NCBI GenBank assembly: GCA_900540475.1
Contig: UQGG01000028.1
Coordinates: 29,111 to 93,110, forward strand
DNA: 64,000 bases
Direction: 5' to 3'
Source of the DNA: an uncultured Robinsoniella sp.
Lineage (GTDB): Bacteria > Bacillota > Clostridia > Lachnospirales > Lachnospiraceae
Part shown: one piece after another, positions 39,839 to 47,607 of the stretch
Layout of the letters: every line of letters starts with the position of its first letter
Position numbering within the stretch: the first letter of the stretch is position 1
Made by a program: the position numbers and the translations under genes
The notes under the pieces: generated by a model
The model's database searches: none
Seen by the model: the letters and a program-made list of their open reading frames with translations, nothing else
Told to the model about the DNA's origin: nothing

Positions 39839-40015
39839 ATGAAAAGATATTACGATCTGCACGACAAAAGAGTTGCAGCTAAATTGGAAATAGGGGAAAG
39901 ATCGGAAGCAGCAACAGCGCCAGTAGAAAAATTAAAAAAATATTTTAATAGTGAAGATATAAGAGAAGTTACGTTAAGCCAGTATAGGCGATTATGCATT
40001 CAGTATAATAATTAA
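39839..40015 (+). CDS. Small hypothetical protein (58 residues)
   Basis: ATG 39839 behind TTAGGAGAAAAAAC. The protein is helical and basic ('YYDLHDKRVAAKLEIGERSE', 'DIREVTLSQYRRLCIQYNN'). No family recognised. It lies directly before the primase-helicase gene. Confidence 0.55.
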   Translation: MKRYYDLHDKRVAAKLEIGERSEAATAPVEKLKKYFNSEDIREVTLSQYRRLCIQYNN

Positions 40016-40045
40016 AATATAAGAGACGAAGTGGAGGTGGAACCA

Positions 40046-41866
40046 ATGAAAATCTATGAATTTAAAAATGAGGATGCCTATCGTTTTGCAAGGGAGCAAC
40101 GCGCAGAGGCAAAAGTATCAGGTGATGAACTTCAGTTTACATATTGTCCATACTGTAACGGTGGAAAAGGTGGAAAGGATAAGAAAACTTTTTCCATCAA
40201 TCTTGAGACTGGTCAGTATAAATGCCTGCGCGCTTCTTGTGGAGTACAGGGAAACTTCATTACACTGTCAAAAGATTTTGATTTTTCATTGGGGAATGAG
40301 GCGGATCGTTACTTCAGTAGCAAGACTCAGTTTCGTACTTTCAAGAAAAAGGAGATCCAAACAAAGGATCATGCAGTTGAATTAATGGCAGCCAGAGGTA
40401 TCAGTGAAGGGGTAGTCAGGAAATATAAACTGACCATAGCGGACAATTATGGGAAAGATATCATAGCATTTCCATTCTTTGACGAAAAAGGCAATCTGAA
40501 GTTTATTAAATATCGCAATATGAACTTTCAAAAGGGTATTCATAAAAACAAGGAGTGGTGCGAAGAACGGTGTATGCCGATCCTGTTTGGAATGGAACAG
40601 TGTAACGATAAATTTGATCGGCTTATTATCACGGAAGGGCAGATCGACAGCTTATCTTTGGCGGAAGCAGGAATTGAGAATGCAGTATCGGTACCTACCG
40701 GAGCAATGGGATTTACCTGGGTACCTCATGTCTGGGAATGGTTTTCTAAATTTAAAGAACTGATTGTTTTTGGAGATTATGAAAAAGGTGAAATATCGCT
40801 TCTGGAAGAATTGAAGAAAAGATTTCCAGGAACGGTTAAATCGGTCAGAAAGGAAGATTACAAGGAAGAGAAGGACGCAAATGATATCCTGCGCAAATAT
40901 GGCAGGGAAGCACTTCGTAGTGCAATAGAGAATGCATTGGCGGTTCCGGTACAAAGAGTTAAGGAGTTGGCAGATGTACAGGCTGTAGATATCTATTCCA
41001 TGCCTAAAATAAAAACAGGCATGAATCAGATAGATAGACTATTGGGAGGGATGTATTATGGGCAGGTTATTTTATTGACTGGAAAGCGTGGGGACGGGAA
41101 ATCGACCTTCATGGGGCAGATAGCAGTCGCGGCTCTGGAGCAGGGAAAGAACATATTTGCATATTCAGGTGAGCTGCAGGACTATTTCTTTAAGAGGTGG
41201 CTAGACATGCAGGCAGCCGGCAGCAGGAATATTATACAAAATGAACGGGATGAGGAAACGCATTATCTTCTGACAAATTCTACGATTGAAAAGATAAATG
41301 ACTGGTACCGGGGCAGGGCTTTTATTTATGATAATAATATCGTTGAAGATGATGAGCTGGAAGATCTCTTAAAGACTATAGAAAAAGCCGTGATGCAGTA
41401 TGGTATAAACCTGGTCTGCATTGATAACCTTATGACCGCATTAGATGTATCCATGAAAGAAGATTTGTACCGGGCGCAGTCAAAGTTCGTTAATAAGCTT
41501 TGCAAACTGGCAAAGAAGCAGGGAATCGTAGTCATACTGGTAGCACATCCAAGGAAGAACAGCTTTGGATCGGATGAAAATGATTCAGTGAGCGGCACAG
41601 CTGATATAACTAATCGAGTAGATGTTGTAATGACCTATAAGCGCGGCAAGGATATACCAGAGGATGAAAGGGAACTGTTAATATCGAAGAACAGACTGAC
41701 AGGCAGACTCACCAAGGCGGGTATAAGGCTTTATTATGATAAAGTATCAAAAAGAATAGCGGATAATCAAAAGGATTTTGACATGGCATATGGCTGGGAA
41801 AAGTCAGGGGATGGATTTTTAGAATATAATGAGAAATCACCATTTGAGGAGGTAGAAGATGAATAA
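40046..41866 (+). CDS. Phage primase-helicase (T7 gp4-type)
   Basis: The start is ATG 40046 behind GGAGGTGGAACC; 606 residues. There is an N-terminal zinc-binding motif ('TYCPYCNGGKGG', 'YKCLRASCGVQG'). A TOPRIM primase core follows ('IITEGQIDSLSLAEAGI', 'ELIVFGDYEKG'), then a DnaB-like RecA-fold helicase ('GQVILLTGKRGDGKSTFMGQ' Walker A, 'GINLVCIDNLMTAL' Walker B, 'VVILVAHPRKN'). It primes and unwinds at the phage fork. The fusion of both activities in one chain is as in T7. Confidence 0.92.
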   Translation: MKIYEFKNEDAYRFAREQRAEAKVSGDELQFTYCPYCNGGKGGKDKKTFSINLETGQYKCLRASCGVQGNFITLSKDFDFSLGNEADRYFSSKTQFRTFKKKEIQTKDHAVELMAARGISEGVVRKYKLTIADNYGKDIIAFPFFDEKGNLKFIKYRNMNFQKGIHKNKEWCEERCMPILFGMEQCNDKFDRLIITEGQIDSLSLAEAGIENAVSVPTGAMGFTWVPHVWEWFSKFKELIVFGDYEKGEISLLEELKKRFPGTVKSVRKEDYKEEKDANDILRKYGREALRSAIENALAVPVQRVKELADVQAVDIYSMPKIKTGMNQIDRLLGGMYYGQVILLTGKRGDGKSTFMGQIAVAALEQGKNIFAYSGELQDYFFKRWLDMQAAGSRNIIQNERDEETHYLLTNSTIEKINDWYRGRAFIYDNNIVEDDELEDLLKTIEKAVMQYGINLVCIDNLMTALDVSMKEDLYRAQSKFVNKLCKLAKKQGIVVILVAHPRKNSFGSDENDSVSGTADITNRVDVVMTYKRGKDIPEDERELLISKNRLTGRLTKAGIRLYYDKVSKRIADNQKDFDMAYGWEKSGDGFLEYNEKSPFEEVEDE

Positions 41867-42182
41867 TTTGATAGATGGGTTATACCAGGGAGGCGTAAAT
41901 AGTTTTGAAAAGAAGGTTTGCTGTCCGATATGTGGATCCGAGTATGTCCATATTGCAAAGGTGCTGGTGAATCAAGATGGGCATGTGACAGATGTGACCA
42001 AAGGCAGAGTAGAGGAACGTGAGGTTCATAGCAATAAACGAGGATCGGTAGTTAAAATATTGTTTTGGTGCGAAGAGGGATCTCCAAACCATTATTTTAC
42101 CAGGGTATTAGAATTTCATAAGGGAGAAACATTTGAAGAAATTCAGGTGCTTGATATAGATCATGAGCTATGGAGGGATTGA
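41859..42182 (+). CDS. Hypothetical protein with CPxCG zinc knuckle (107 residues)
   Basis: It overlaps the primase-helicase gene by eight bases. A 'VCCPICGSEYVHI' Cys pair is near residue 22, with only one further Cys ('FWCEEGS'), so a full zinc ribbon is uncertain. It is beta-rich in the second half. Function unknown. Confidence 0.55.
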   Translation: MNNLIDGLYQGGVNSFEKKVCCPICGSEYVHIAKVLVNQDGHVTDVTKGRVEEREVHSNKRGSVVKILFWCEEGSPNHYFTRVLEFHKGETFEEIQVLDIDHELWRD

Positions 42183-42183
42183 A

Positions 42184-42414
42184 ATGAATCCTGCAAAGAA
42201 TAGTGAATTACCAGAACAGTTTAAATTTTGTAGTGATATATGGAATTTTTATAAAAAGTTTTACCATATCGACAATACAGACACCTATTGGCAGGCTATG
42301 GTGGATGAATCGAATAAACTGCATGACAAGTATCCGTCCAGACTTTGCAAGGAAATTATTCTGGACGTGCTGGATGAATTTGATCACAGGCTAAAGGAGA
42401 AGAAGAAAATATGA
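42184..42414 (+). CDS. Hypothetical phage protein (76 residues)
   Basis: The start is ATG 42184 after GGAGGGATTGAA rather than the ATG at 42163. It is helical, with aromatic residues ('FKFCSDIWNFYKKFYHID', 'TYWQAMVDESNKLHDKY'). The next gene overlaps its stop by four bases. No family recognised. Confidence 0.55.
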   Translation: MNPAKNSELPEQFKFCSDIWNFYKKFYHIDNTDTYWQAMVDESNKLHDKYPSRLCKEIILDVLDEFDHRLKEKKKI

Positions 42415-42629
42415 AGTTGATACCAGGGAAAAGAGTGGTTTTATATATTCCTGATAGGGAGGGGACCAGTGAAAAGTATCTGGGGTTTAAGAAAGTTATT
42501 ATTAAGATCATTAAGTTATATCCAAGTTTTATTCTTTGTGAACATCCAAGTGGTGTTAAAGAATGTTTCGGATATCAGGAAATGCAAAAGTATATGCAAA
42601 TGAGGAAGGAGCCGGCGGATGACATTTGA
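42411..42629 (+). CDS. Hypothetical phage protein (72 residues)
   Basis: A small protein with a beta-strand pattern ('IPGKRVVLYIPDRE', 'VIIKIIKLYPSFILCEHPSG'), perhaps an SH3-like barrel. It is coupled to both neighbours by short overlaps. Function unknown. Confidence 0.5.
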   Translation: MKLIPGKRVVLYIPDREGTSEKYLGFKKVIIKIIKLYPSFILCEHPSGVKECFGYQEMQKYMQMRKEPADDI

Positions 42630-43020
42630 AGATGCTACCCAGATCTACTACATAAACAAGGAAATTGGCGAGCTATATAAGGAACTGGCAGAACTGAAGC
42701 AACAATCATTTTTGAAACCTATAACCATGTCAGATATGCCACATGGCGGAGATACTAAGGATTTATTTGTAGAATATACGAATAGTGTATTAGAGATAGA
42801 GGACATGATAAGATATAGTTTAATGAAATTGCAGCGAGAGAGAAAGAAAATTGAGCAGTTTTTGGATACAGTTAAAGATTCAGAACTTAGATTGATATTG
42901 CGTCTGAGATGTATTAACAATATGAACTGGCAAGAGATAGGGGATGAGATCGGAATGGATAGAAGAACGGCATCCAGAAAATTTTATAACTATTTCAAAG
43001 TTGCCCACAATGCCCACTAG
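42619..43020 (+). CDS. ArpU/sigma-70 region 4-like late gene regulator (DUF1492-type)
   Basis: 133 residues. The N-terminal half is a coiled coil ('IYYINKEIGELYKELAELKQ'). The C-terminal half ends in a sigma-region-4-like helix-turn-helix ('ELRLILRLRCINNMNWQEIG', 'DEIGMDRRTASRKFYNYFK'). Proteins of this type (ArpU, RinA-like) switch on the packaging and structural operon. Its position at the end of the early genes fits. Confidence 0.8.
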   Translation: MTFEDATQIYYINKEIGELYKELAELKQQSFLKPITMSDMPHGGDTKDLFVEYTNSVLEIEDMIRYSLMKLQRERKKIEQFLDTVKDSELRLILRLRCINNMNWQEIGDEIGMDRRTASRKFYNYFKVAHNAH

Positions 43021-43089
43021 GTATGTGTTAATATGGTAGAGTAGACAAATGGATACAGCTCATCTATTTGGAAAAAGTTCTCCAGACAT

Positions 43090-43184
43090 AATAAAGTTTA
43101 CGGCGCATATACTTTAAACCGTAGGTTCCAGGGATGGAACGATAGGAAGCCGGCAGCCAGGAAGAGCCGGGGAAAACACATAGA
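43090..43184 (+). ncRNA. Possibly structured intergenic RNA before the late region
   Basis: Successive small hairpins: TACGG with CCGTA (43100-43122), GTTCCA-GGGA-TGGAAC with a GNRA loop (about 43125-43140), and CCGGC with GCCGG (about 43150-43170). A terminator follows. There is no ORF and no clear promoter. It may be a leader, a packaging site or a small RNA; I do not recognise a family. Confidence 0.3.
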
Positions 43185-43224
43185 GAAGCATCTACTTAGG
43201 CGATTGCCGGGTGGGTGCTTCTTT
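43185..43224 (+). terminator. Terminator before the late region
   Basis: The stem pairs GAAGCATCTAC (43185-43195) with GTGGGTGCTTC (43211-43221), two G-T pairs, with an inner GGC/GCC hairpin, then TTTG. It separates the ArpU-like gene from 43267. Confidence 0.65.
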
Positions 43225-43266
43225 GAATAGCGAATTTAGTTGAAAAAAATATAAAGGGGGCATATA

Positions 43267-44226
43267 ATGAGAATACCAAAAGTATTAAGGGAGGATTATA
43301 TGCGTTTTTACAATAATTATGTTATATGCAAAAAGCTTGTAAATAATATTATTCCAGATTATGAGCAGAAAGATTATGCCAACGGAACCACAACATTTAA
43401 AATCAAAAATTGGCGTCAGATTAAAAATTCCATAGAGGAATTATATTCTTTGAGTTTTTTGAGAAATGCAATAGATAACATATATCAAACGTTAAGTGTG
43501 TACGATAGAAATCTTGAGTTGCCTGAAATAACGGATACCTCATATGAAATATTCGTAGAAAAGACTCGCATCCTGAGTGCGAAAATGAAAGCTGTAATAG
43601 AGCTGTATGAGTCATTTGGACACAAAGAAGTAAAAAACGGAATAGACATCAAGATGCCAGATTACAAAGAGTTAGCAGATTATATTGACGCATTAAAAGA
43701 TATTGACTTCGTATTAAACCAATGCCCTTATTTAAATTCAGTTGACGAAAAGATTGAGTTCAATAACGTTGATGTTGGATCTACATGGCTATCTTTTATT
43801 GTAATATGCGGGACTGGCTTCTATATATTAAATAATCTTGCTAAAATTGTCGATAAAGCAATAGCTATAAAATCCCATATCGCTACATATAAGCAACAAG
43901 CAGAAATGCTTGAAGAAATAAGACAAAAAAACCATATGGGAAGCGAGGTTATAGACACATTTAAGGAAATGAAGTCAATTACATTAAAAATGTATGTATC
44001 AGAACTTAAAAGTGAGATAGGTCCATTGGAGGATGGCGAAGAGGAAGGGAAAGTAGAAAAGTGTCTGGAAAAATTAGCTAATCTAATGAATCAAGGAGTC
44101 GAGATTTATACATCAATTGACACACCCAAAGAAATAAAGATGCTATTCCCTATGAGCGAAGATAATAAGATATTATCTGATGATCTCGTAAAATTGTTAG
44201 AAGATAAAGAAAATGAAATAAAATGA
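43267..44226 (+). CDS. Unknown protein with central hydrophobic segment, terminator-flanked cargo gene
   Basis: 319 residues. It is mostly helical ('FYNNYVICKKLVNNIIPDY', 'FLRNAIDNIYQTLSVYDRN') with one possible membrane helix at about 178-196 ('STWLSFIVICGTGFYILNNL') followed by a coiled coil. It has no phage structural motif. Terminators stand on both sides (43185-43224 and 44243-44271), unlike the tightly packed genes around it. It is also more AT-rich. This suggests a cargo (moron) gene such as an exclusion or defence factor. The ribosome site is AAAGGGGGCATATA. Function unknown. Confidence 0.6.
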   Translation: MRIPKVLREDYMRFYNNYVICKKLVNNIIPDYEQKDYANGTTTFKIKNWRQIKNSIEELYSLSFLRNAIDNIYQTLSVYDRNLELPEITDTSYEIFVEKTRILSAKMKAVIELYESFGHKEVKNGIDIKMPDYKELADYIDALKDIDFVLNQCPYLNSVDEKIEFNNVDVGSTWLSFIVICGTGFYILNNLAKIVDKAIAIKSHIATYKQQAEMLEEIRQKNHMGSEVIDTFKEMKSITLKMYVSELKSEIGPLEDGEEEGKVEKCLEKLANLMNQGVEIYTSIDTPKEIKMLFPMSEDNKILSDDLVKLLEDKENEIK

Positions 44227-44242
44227 AATTGTTATTTAAATA

Positions 44243-44271
44243 GGGCTTGCAGATGCAGGCTCTTTTATTTT
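44243..44271 (+). terminator. Terminator after the 319-residue cargo gene
   Basis: A 9-bp stem (44243-44251 with 44254-44262, two G-T pairs), then TTTTATTTT. Confidence 0.7.
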
Positions 44272-44294
44272 ATAAAATTTCGGGAGGTGATGGA

Positions 44295-44540
44295 ATGAAT
44301 CTTAAAAGCAAAATAACTAAGTTGCAGCAAGCGTTGCTCTGTAAGGGAAAGGTGGTTAAAATACATACTTACCAGAAATACAACAAAGAGCACGGAAGAA
44401 TAACAACATTCTACAACGTAGTAACTCCAGAGTGGAACGAAGTAAAGCAAAAGATGACAGATAAACAGATTATAGGCACATCATCTCCGTTAGCAGTAGT
44501 GCAGGCTCTGCTGGTAGAACTAAAGGAAGTGGGTGGTTAG
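44295..44540 (+). CDS. Small hypothetical phage protein before terminase (81 residues)
   Basis: The start is ATG 44295 behind GGGAGGTGATGGA. A basic protein ('CKGKVVKIHTYQKYNKEHGR', 'VVTPEWNEVKQKMTDKQ') with the look of a small DNA-associated factor. It opens the late operon. Family unknown. Confidence 0.55.
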   Translation: MNLKSKITKLQQALLCKGKVVKIHTYQKYNKEHGRITTFYNVVTPEWNEVKQKMTDKQIIGTSSPLAVVQALLVELKEVGG

Positions 44541-44544
44541 TAGT

Positions 44545-44946
44545 ATGAAGCTTACAGAGAAACAGCTAAAGTTCGCGGACTACTTTCTTGAAATGGGAAA
44601 TGCGACAGAGGCGGCAATAAAGGCAGGGTATTCTGAGAAGTATGCGGGGACAAATACTGACAAGCTACTAAAGAATACTAATGTTAAGGAATATATAGAA
44701 GAACGCAAGAAACAGTTAGACACAGAGCGTATTGCAAATCAGGAAGAAGTGTTAGAATACCTCACGGCTGTCATGCGCGGCAATGAAAAGGATCAGTTTG
44801 GATTAGACGCTGCATTAGCGGACCGTACAAAGGCTGCCGAACTTCTGGGCAAGAGGTACAGGCTATTTACCGATAAAGTGGAACACAGCGGAAGTGTGGA
44901 AGGTGTGGTGATCGTAAATGACATCCCAAAACCAGACGCAGATTAA
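44545..44946 (+). CDS. terS: Terminase small subunit
   Basis: The start is ATG 44545; 133 residues. The N-terminal helix-turn-helix ('KLTEKQLKFADYFLEMGNAT', 'EAAIKAGYSEKYAGTNTDKL') and 'VKEYIEERKKQLDTERIANQ' are typical of the Terminase_2 family. It recognises phage DNA for packaging. It overlaps the large subunit gene by 29 bases. Confidence 0.92.
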   Translation: MKLTEKQLKFADYFLEMGNATEAAIKAGYSEKYAGTNTDKLLKNTNVKEYIEERKKQLDTERIANQEEVLEYLTAVMRGNEKDQFGLDAALADRTKAAELLGKRYRLFTDKVEHSGSVEGVVIVNDIPKPDAD

Positions 44947-46204
44947 GCTTACTGATCTAATTGCACCAGCGTTCTATAAACTTCATTGGGATATTGTTGA
45001 GCACAAACATACTCATTATAAACTTGCTGGTGGACGAGGATCGACAAAATCCTCTTTTATCAGTATAGAACTTATAATGGGTATGATGCAGGACCCACAG
45101 GCAAACGGAATTGTCATGCGCAAGGTAGGGCGGTTTCTGGAAGAATCTGTATTTGAACAGTTACTATGGGCGATAGACGCGCTTGGCGTATCAGAAAAGT
45201 GGAAGATCCGGCTCTCCCCGCTAGGGTTAACTTACATTCCCTTTGGAAATAGAATTATATTTAGGGGCGCGGATGACCCGCAAAAGATCAAGTCTGTAAA
45301 ACTATCCAATGGATATTTTAAATATATATGGTTCGAGGAACGGGCTGAATTTGATGGACCCGAAGAAGAACGAACGATTCTCCAGTCTCTTATGCGTGGA
45401 GGAACGGATTATGTAGTATTCTATTCCTGGAATCCACCTAAGAGCATGAACAACTGGGTAAACCAGGACATATTGGATTACCGGGAAGATACTTACATAC
45501 ATCATAGTGATTACCGGACAGTACCCAGGGAATGGCTTGGAGAACAATTCTTCATTGAGGCAGAGCATTTACAACGAGTAAAAGCAAAAGCATATGAGCA
45601 TGAATATCTAGGTATAGCAACCGGCACTGGCGGTCAGGTGTTTGAAAATGTGACAATTAGAACTATCACGGACGAAGAAATTACAAGGTTTGACAGAATA
45701 AGAAATGGATTAGACTTCGGTTATGCAGGAGATCCATTGGCGTATTTAAAGATGCATTACGATAAGACTCGTAAGCGTCTTTTTATTTTTGGAGAAATAT
45801 ATGCAGTTAAGATGGGGAATACAAGGCTTGCGGCTGAAATAAAGAAATTAAACCCCATGAACAAACTTATTACAGCGGACTCAGAGGAACCAAGAGCAAT
45901 AGATGCGCTAAATGAAATGGGAATGCGTGTGATTGGTGCAAAGAAGGGGCCAGGCTCCATAGACCACGGTATGGAGTTTTTATCTGATGAATTGGAAGAG
46001 ATCATCATTGATCCAAGAAAATGTCCAAATGCTAAAAGGGAATTTACCGGCTATGAGCTGGAGCAGGATAAAAATGGGAATTTCAAAGGCAGTTATCCCG
46101 ATAAGGACAACCACACCATTGATGCTGCCAGATATGGATTAGAGGAAGATATGATTAAGAAAAAAGCAAGAATCAGGGACAAGCGCAAATACGGATTCCA
46201 TTAG
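44918..46204 (+). CDS. terL: Terminase large subunit (PBSX type)
   Basis: 428 residues. The N-terminal ATPase has Walker A 'LAGGRGSTKSSFIS' and an acidic Walker B-like 'YIWFEERAEFDGPEEE'. The C-terminal nuclease has acidic residues in 'NGLDFGYAGDPLAYL', 'LITADSEEPRAID' and 'KDNHTIDAARYGLEE'. It cuts concatemers and drives DNA into the prohead. The packaging type (cos or pac) cannot be told here. Confidence 0.95.
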   Translation: MTSQNQTQIKLTDLIAPAFYKLHWDIVEHKHTHYKLAGGRGSTKSSFISIELIMGMMQDPQANGIVMRKVGRFLEESVFEQLLWAIDALGVSEKWKIRLSPLGLTYIPFGNRIIFRGADDPQKIKSVKLSNGYFKYIWFEERAEFDGPEEERTILQSLMRGGTDYVVFYSWNPPKSMNNWVNQDILDYREDTYIHHSDYRTVPREWLGEQFFIEAEHLQRVKAKAYEHEYLGIATGTGGQVFENVTIRTITDEEITRFDRIRNGLDFGYAGDPLAYLKMHYDKTRKRLFIFGEIYAVKMGNTRLAAEIKKLNPMNKLITADSEEPRAIDALNEMGMRVIGAKKGPGSIDHGMEFLSDELEEIIIDPRKCPNAKREFTGYELEQDKNGNFKGSYPDKDNHTIDAARYGLEEDMIKKKARIRDKRKYGFH

Positions 46205-46221
46205 AAAGAAGGTGATATAAA

Positions 46222-47607
46222 TTGTATAGATTTACCTATCCATTAGAGAAATATGATGAACAGAATTTGAATAAGCAAGATATTCTCCACCTTATTCATA
46301 AGCATATTGCATTCAATAGAAAACTTTTGGAGAACAAAAGATATTTTGATGGGAAACATGCAATACTGGACAGGAAAAAGAATGAAGGTGCGCCGAATAA
46401 CCGGTTAGTATGTAACCATGCTGCGGATATTGTGACAACTGCAACCAGTTACTTCGGAGGGAATCCGATTACATACAAGTCGGATTATGTAATAGACAGC
46501 CTGCTGGATGCATTTGAGTTTGCATCCGTGGATGATATAGACGGGGACAATATCCAAGACCTGTCTGTGTATGGGATAGCCTATGAGTATGTTTATGTGA
46601 AAGAAAAGGAAACACAGCCGGTCAGCAAGACGCTGACGCCTTTAAATACCTTTATGGTGCATGACGATACCATCGAAGAAAATGAATTATTTGCTGTATA
46701 TTATTACGAACAGAAAGATGATACCGACAAAACACCAACCAGGTATGCAGCAACGGTATTGACGGCTAATTACAAATATGTCCTGTGTATTTTAGATAAT
46801 GACGAATACCAGCCAGTGGATGAGACCCCGGAGAAACATTTCTTTGGAGAGATTCCGGTTATTGAATACCAGAATAACAAGGATGCGAAAGGGGATTTTG
46901 AAGGTGTCATACCCCTCATTGATGCTTATAACCTGCTTATGAGTGACCGTGTGGATGACAAGGAACAGTTTATTGACTCCATTCTTGCGATCTACGGGAC
47001 ATTGTTGTCTGATGATAATGAAGAATCAGAGGCAATGAAGGCACTTAAGGAGCTGGGGCTTCTGGAACTGCCGCTAGGCTCTAAAGCAGAGTACATTACA
47101 CGGACATTCAATGAGAACGAAGTAGAAATATTGAAAAAAGCAATCGAGCAGGACATCCACAAATTTTCCCATATACCATGCCTGAGTGATGAAAGCTTTG
47201 CAGGAAATACTTCTGGTGTTGCAATGGAATACAAGCTGTTGGGGCTTGAGAACATAGCAAAGATTAAAACCCGGTATTACCGCAAGGGGACGAAAAAGAG
47301 GATCCGCCTGTATAACAACTTCCTTCAGATAAAAGGGAGGGGCGTGGATATAACAGGCATTACAGCAATATTTACCCGCGGGCTTCCAAAAAACCTGCTG
47401 GAACTGTCCCAGATTGTAGCTAACCTTTGGGGAAAGGTGAGTAAAAGGACGCTTCTTTCCCAGCTGCCATTTGTCACGGATGTGAATGCTGAGTTAGAAT
47501 CCATTAAAAAGGAGTCTGAGGAAGCATTGCAGCAGCAACAGGCCATGTTTGGTATAGGAAGCAACACACCACCGGAAGGCGGTGAGGATGATGCCGAAGA
47601 AGAGTAA
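46222..47607 (+). CDS. Portal protein (SPP1 gp6 type)
   Basis: TTG start behind AGAAGGTGATATAAA; 461 residues. Typical segments: 'ENKRYFDGKHAILDRKK', 'NRLVCNHAADIVTTATSYFG', 'IPVIEYQNNKDAKGDFEGVI', 'DAYNLLMSDRVDDKEQFID', 'NTSGVAMEYKLLGLENIA'. The dodecameric portal is the DNA entry and exit channel. It ends in a Gln/Gly/acidic tail overlapping the next gene. Confidence 0.94.
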   Translation: MYRFTYPLEKYDEQNLNKQDILHLIHKHIAFNRKLLENKRYFDGKHAILDRKKNEGAPNNRLVCNHAADIVTTATSYFGGNPITYKSDYVIDSLLDAFEFASVDDIDGDNIQDLSVYGIAYEYVYVKEKETQPVSKTLTPLNTFMVHDDTIEENELFAVYYYEQKDDTDKTPTRYAATVLTANYKYVLCILDNDEYQPVDETPEKHFFGEIPVIEYQNNKDAKGDFEGVIPLIDAYNLLMSDRVDDKEQFIDSILAIYGTLLSDDNEESEAMKALKELGLLELPLGSKAEYITRTFNENEVEILKKAIEQDIHKFSHIPCLSDESFAGNTSGVAMEYKLLGLENIAKIKTRYYRKGTKKRIRLYNNFLQIKGRGVDITGITAIFTRGLPKNLLELSQIVANLWGKVSKRTLLSQLPFVTDVNAELESIKKESEEALQQQQAMFGIGSNTPPEGGEDDAEEE

